A stretch of 64,000 nucleotides of DNA, from positions 21,496-85,495 of the forward strand of contig JAGUYK010000033.1 in assembly GCA_020061355.1 (NCBI GenBank), written 5' to 3'. This document shows, in pieces, positions 61,233 through 64,000 of the stretch. The stretch comes from Ignavibacteriales bacterium (GTDB taxonomy: Bacteria > Bacteroidota > Ignavibacteria > Ignavibacteriales > Melioribacteraceae). A program made the translations under genes and the position numbers. Below the pieces are notes generated by a model that did no database searches, had not been told where the DNA came from, and saw only the letters and a program-made list of their open reading frames with translations. Each line of letters starts with the position of its first letter. Position 1 is the first letter of the stretch.

Positions 61233-63232
61233 TGAACAATCAGATCGATCTCTCGATAATAATTGTTAACTATAATGTAAAGGAATTTCTTCTCAACCTT
61301 TTGCAATCGATCCGTAATGCAATGAATAATTTTGCCGTTGAGATTATTGTTGTCGATAATGCTTCCGACGATGGAAGTATTGAACTTCTGAAAGAAAAAT
61401 ATCCTGATGTTAAATTAATTGTAAATGAGAAGAATGTCGGCTTCGGTGCAGCAAATAATCAGGCACTTCAAATCGCGCGGGGAAAATATTTTCTTTTAAT
61501 CAATCCCGATACGATTATTAAAGAAAACACTTTAAATGAGATGATCAGTTTTTTCCGGAGAACCCCGGGTGCCGGAATAGCCGGTTGTAAAGTTCTAAAT
61601 CCCGATGGAACATTACAACTCGCATGCAGAAGAGGTTTTCCCGGACCATGGACTTCATTTACAAAAGTTATGGGTCTAAGCAGAATCTTCCCTAATAGTA
61701 AACTCTTCGCAAGGTATAATCTTACATACCTGAATGAAAACCAAACTTATGAAGTTGATGCTGTTAGCGGCGCGTTTATGATGATGCGAAGAGAATTATA
61801 TGAAAAAATAGGTGGATTCGATCAGCAGTTTTTTATGTACGGTGAAGATCTTGATCTTTGTTACCGCAGCCAGAAGAGCGGATACAAAGTTTACTATTTA
61901 CATACAACGGAAGTAATTCACTTTAAAGGCGAAAGCACTAAACGAAGTAGTCTGGATGAAACAAAAGTATTTTATAATGCAATGCATCTTTTTGTGCGCA
62001 AACATTTCTCTAGCTCTTTTTTAATTGAATCAATACTCCAGTCGGCAATTATTTTCAGAAAACTGATAGCATTCACTAATGTTTATAAGCTGACAATACT
62101 CAGTATTTTTACTGATTTTATTTTATTCAGCTTCGCAGTACTTGCAGCAGAACAGCTCTATTCAAAAGAAAACTGGAACGGATTTCCGGAGTTTAGTAAG
62201 CCATGGGTTTATTTAATACCTGCACTTCTTCAAATAATTATTTTGTTAATTAATGGAAGCTATAAGAAGAAATCGCTCTCAACACTCAGAACTTTAGTTT
62301 CTCTTTTTTATGGCTTCATTGTACTTTCGGCGTTTACATATTTTTTCAAGCAGGTTGCATTTAGCCGCGCCGTTGTTTTGCTAACTTATATTATCGTATT
62401 TGCAGCTTTACCATTGTGGAGGATTATTGCAAAAGTATTCTTTAAGATCGGGTTAGAAAGCGATACAAAGAAATCGAAGACTCTTATTGTAGGAAGCGAA
62501 AAAAAAGCTCTGGAACTTACATCAAAACTTAAATCTGACTTTAGAAATCTATATCAAGTTATCGGATTCATCGGATTGACAAGAAAAAGTATCGGACTGC
62601 AAATCGGTAATTATAAAATACTTGGTACATTAGACAACATCAGAAAAATAATTATTGATGAAAAGATCGATAAAGTTATTTTTTCTTCAGACGATATTTC
62701 GTTCGATCAAATGTTTGCTGCAGTTTCGGCATCACATGGTGAAAATGTGGAATTCATGGTTGCCGGTAAAGAGCTGGATTACCTTGTCGGCAAATCATCT
62801 GTTACAATGCTTGATGATATTCCACTACTCAAAGTACAGTATAATATATCATCTCTATTTCATCGGATAACAAAACAGATATTCGACTTCGGTTTCAGTT
62901 TAATATTAATTTTACTTTTGGTCTACCCTTTAATATATTTGATTCACAAATTCACATCTAAGAAGAGCGGTTTTTTTCAATTCATTCTCGGTATTCCTGG
63001 AGTTCTTAAAAGAGAAAAAAGTTTTGTTGGACCTTTAACCGCTTCGTACTACGGCGAACTTTTTGTTGGTAAGACCGGTTTAACCGGACTATGGTTTGTT
63101 GAAAATGTTGACATTAATGATAATGCAGAGATGAAAAATCTCGATCTTTTTTATGCTAAGAATCAAAGTATCTGGTTCGATCTGGAGATTCTTGGAAGAA
63201 CTTTTCCGAAAATGTTTTTTAGGACGGAGTAA
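61232..63232 (+). CDS. Fusion of GT2 glycosyltransferase and a degenerate sugar-phosphate transferase
   Basis: Two enzymes are joined in 666 residues. Residues about 1-265 are a GT2 ([50 protein letters not shown]). Residues about 285-395 are four membrane helices, followed by a nucleotide-sugar-binding Rossmann part ([17 protein letters not shown]). The end resembles the WbaP catalytic domain but lacks KFRTM and DEIPQ, and has [12 protein letters not shown] where family members have GPRP. The transferase part is probably inactive and structural. The GT2 half looks intact. Confidence 0.85.
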   Translation: MNNQIDLSIIIVNYNVKEFLLNLLQSIRNAMNNFAVEIIVVDNASDDGSIELLKEKYPDVKLIVNEKNVGFGAANNQALQIARGKYFLLINPDTIIKENTLNEMISFFRRTPGAGIAGCKVLNPDGTLQLACRRGFPGPWTSFTKVMGLSRIFPNSKLFARYNLTYLNENQTYEVDAVSGAFMMMRRELYEKIGGFDQQFFMYGEDLDLCYRSQKSGYKVYYLHTTEVIHFKGESTKRSSLDETKVFYNAMHLFVRKHFSSSFLIESILQSAIIFRKLIAFTNVYKLTILSIFTDFILFSFAVLAAEQLYSKENWNGFPEFSKPWVYLIPALLQIIILLINGSYKKKSLSTLRTLVSLFYGFIVLSAFTYFFKQVAFSRAVVLLTYIIVFAALPLWRIIAKVFFKIGLESDTKKSKTLIVGSEKKALELTSKLKSDFRNLYQVIGFIGLTRKSIGLQIGNYKILGTLDNIRKIIIDEKIDKVIFSSDDISFDQMFAAVSASHGENVEFMVAGKELDYLVGKSSVTMLDDIPLLKVQYNISSLFHRITKQIFDFGFSLILILLLVYPLIYLIHKFTSKKSGFFQFILGIPGVLKREKSFVGPLTASYYGELFVGKTGLTGLWFVENVDINDNAEMKNLDLFYAKNQSIWFDLEILGRTFPKMFFRTE

Positions 63233-63234
63233 AA

Positions 63235-64000
63235 ATGGCAAAGAATATACTTGATTTTGAAAAACCAATCATAGAACTCGAAAACAAAATTGAAGAAATG
63301 CGAAAGTTTGAGGGTCAACTTGATATTTCAATCGAAATAAAAAATTTAGAGGAAAAAGTTAACGAACTTAAAAAAAGTATTTATGACAATTTAACCCGCT
63401 GGCAGAGAGTTCAGCTCGCACGTCATCCCGAAAGACCTTATACACTTGATTACCTTTATATGATGACCGATAATTTTATTGAACTTCACGGCGATAGGCA
63501 ATTTAAGGATGATCATGCGGTTGTTGGCGGTTTCGCAAAACTAGATGAATATAAAGTTATGTTTATCGGTCAGCAAAAAGGAAGGGATACGAAATCAAAC
63601 TTATTTAGAAATTTCGGGATGATGAATCCGGAAGGTTATAGAAAAGCTCTCCGTTTGATGAAACTTGCCGAAAAGTTCGGAAAACCGGTTGTAACATTGA
63701 TTGATACTCCGGGTGCTTATCCCGGATTAGAAGCTGAACAACGTGGACAGGCAGAAGCCATTGCCCGTAACCTGCTTGAAATGAGCCGTCTTAAAGTTCC
63801 TATCGTTATTGTAATTATTGGTGAAGGTGCGAGCGGCGGTGCACTTGGAATCGGAATCGGTGACCGTGTTATAATGCTCCAGAATACATGGTATTCTGTA
63901 ATAAGTCCTGAATCCTGTTCAAGTATATTATGGAGAAGTTGGGAATATAAGGAACAGGCAGCCGAAGCTTTAAAATTAACTGCAGAAGATCTCCTCCAGC
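63235..64000 (+). CDS. accA: Acetyl-CoA carboxylase carboxyltransferase subunit alpha, 3' end cut by window
   Basis: AccA pairs with AccD to move the carboxyl group from biotin to acetyl-CoA, the first step of fatty-acid synthesis. The first 255 residues are visible: [18 protein letters not shown] at the start, then [59 protein letters not shown] and [17 protein letters not shown], all typical. It starts 2 bases after the fusion gene stop, so it may be transcribed from the polysaccharide operon unless it has an internal promoter. Confidence 0.96.
   Translation, partial: MAKNILDFEKPIIELENKIEEMRKFEGQLDISIEIKNLEEKVNELKKSIYDNLTRWQRVQLARHPERPYTLDYLYMMTDNFIELHGDRQFKDDHAVVGGFAKLDEYKVMFIGQQKGRDTKSNLFRNFGMMNPEGYRKALRLMKLAEKFGKPVVTLIDTPGAYPGLEAEQRGQAEAIARNLLEMSRLKVPIVIVIIGEGASGGALGIGIGDRVIMLQNTWYSVISPESCSSILWRSWEYKEQAAEALKLTAEDLLQ

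Noticed and set aside
1-64000. CRISPR array, prophage or toxin-antitoxin locus
   Set aside because: No regularly spaced repeats, no phage structural or integrase genes and no recognisable toxin-antitoxin pair were seen.

Overview
The window is an AT-rich chromosomal segment of a Gram-negative bacterium of the Fibrobacterota-Chlorobiota-Bacteroidota (FCB) group, most likely an Ignavibacteria-like organism. The evidence is a fused LpxC-FabZ, tandem OmpH/Skp genes beside bamA and lpxD/lpxA, a meso-diaminopimelate-type MurE motif, a RAYT transposase of the Bacteroidota type, and a mix of Shine-Dalgarno-led ATG, GTG and TTG starts. Taxonomy is inferred from gene content only.

Layout. (1) 1-8.3 kb, minus strand: an envelope operon uppS-bamA-ompH-ompH-lpxD-lpxC/fabZ-lpxA-lipoate/octanoyl transferase, with a sigma70-like promoter before uppS. 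(2) 8.4-9.7 kb, minus: lexA followed by two tightly linked small genes (a WYL-like protein and a protein resembling an inactive PD-(D/E)XK nuclease). A perfect inverted repeat covers the lexA -10 box. (3) 9.8-11.1 kb, minus: ilvE behind a possible attenuator, consisting of a 16-codon Ile/Leu-rich leader ORF and an intrinsic terminator. (4) 11.2-17 kb: a tandem Usp, a CPA2 antiporter with a PTS EIIA-like tail, an orphan MlaE permease, a small sugar-phosphate transferase, an aminotransferase and a cupin. (5) 17-21.4 kb, minus: a frameshifted RAYT with REP-like palindromes, copA and a copZ-like gene, and two paralogous membrane-anchored low-complexity proteins. (6) 21.6-22.9 kb: an HU-family protein, a zinc-ribbon/TPR membrane protein, a 31-residue ribosomal-like basic protein and tRNA-Thr(CGU). 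(7) 23.3-39.6 kb: an unbroken dcw division and cell-wall cluster, mraZ to ftsZ, with 10-bp-spaced MraZ-box-like repeats at its head, a 33-codon membrane microprotein after ftsZ, and a strong terminator. (8) 39.6-41.3 kb: a foreign-looking island with a truncated outer-membrane gene copy, a methyltransferase of higher GC and an IS3 transposase tail. (9) 41.3-63.2 kb: a large exopolysaccharide/O-antigen locus with rfbB, SLBB export protein, Wzz-like protein, two flippases, a Wzy-like polymerase, about nine glycosyltransferase or sugar-phosphate transferase modules, an epimerase and an LhgO-like oxidase. (10) accA begins at 63235 and runs off the end.

How it fits together: most genes build the cell envelope. 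The minus operon makes lipid A, undecaprenyl phosphate and the outer-membrane protein assembly machinery. The dcw cluster makes and places peptidoglycan. The last third makes, flips, polymerises and exports a surface polysaccharide. No CRISPR array, prophage or secretion system is visible. The observations most worth following are regulatory (lexA operator, ilvE leader, mraZ repeats) and the unexplained lexA-linked gene pair.
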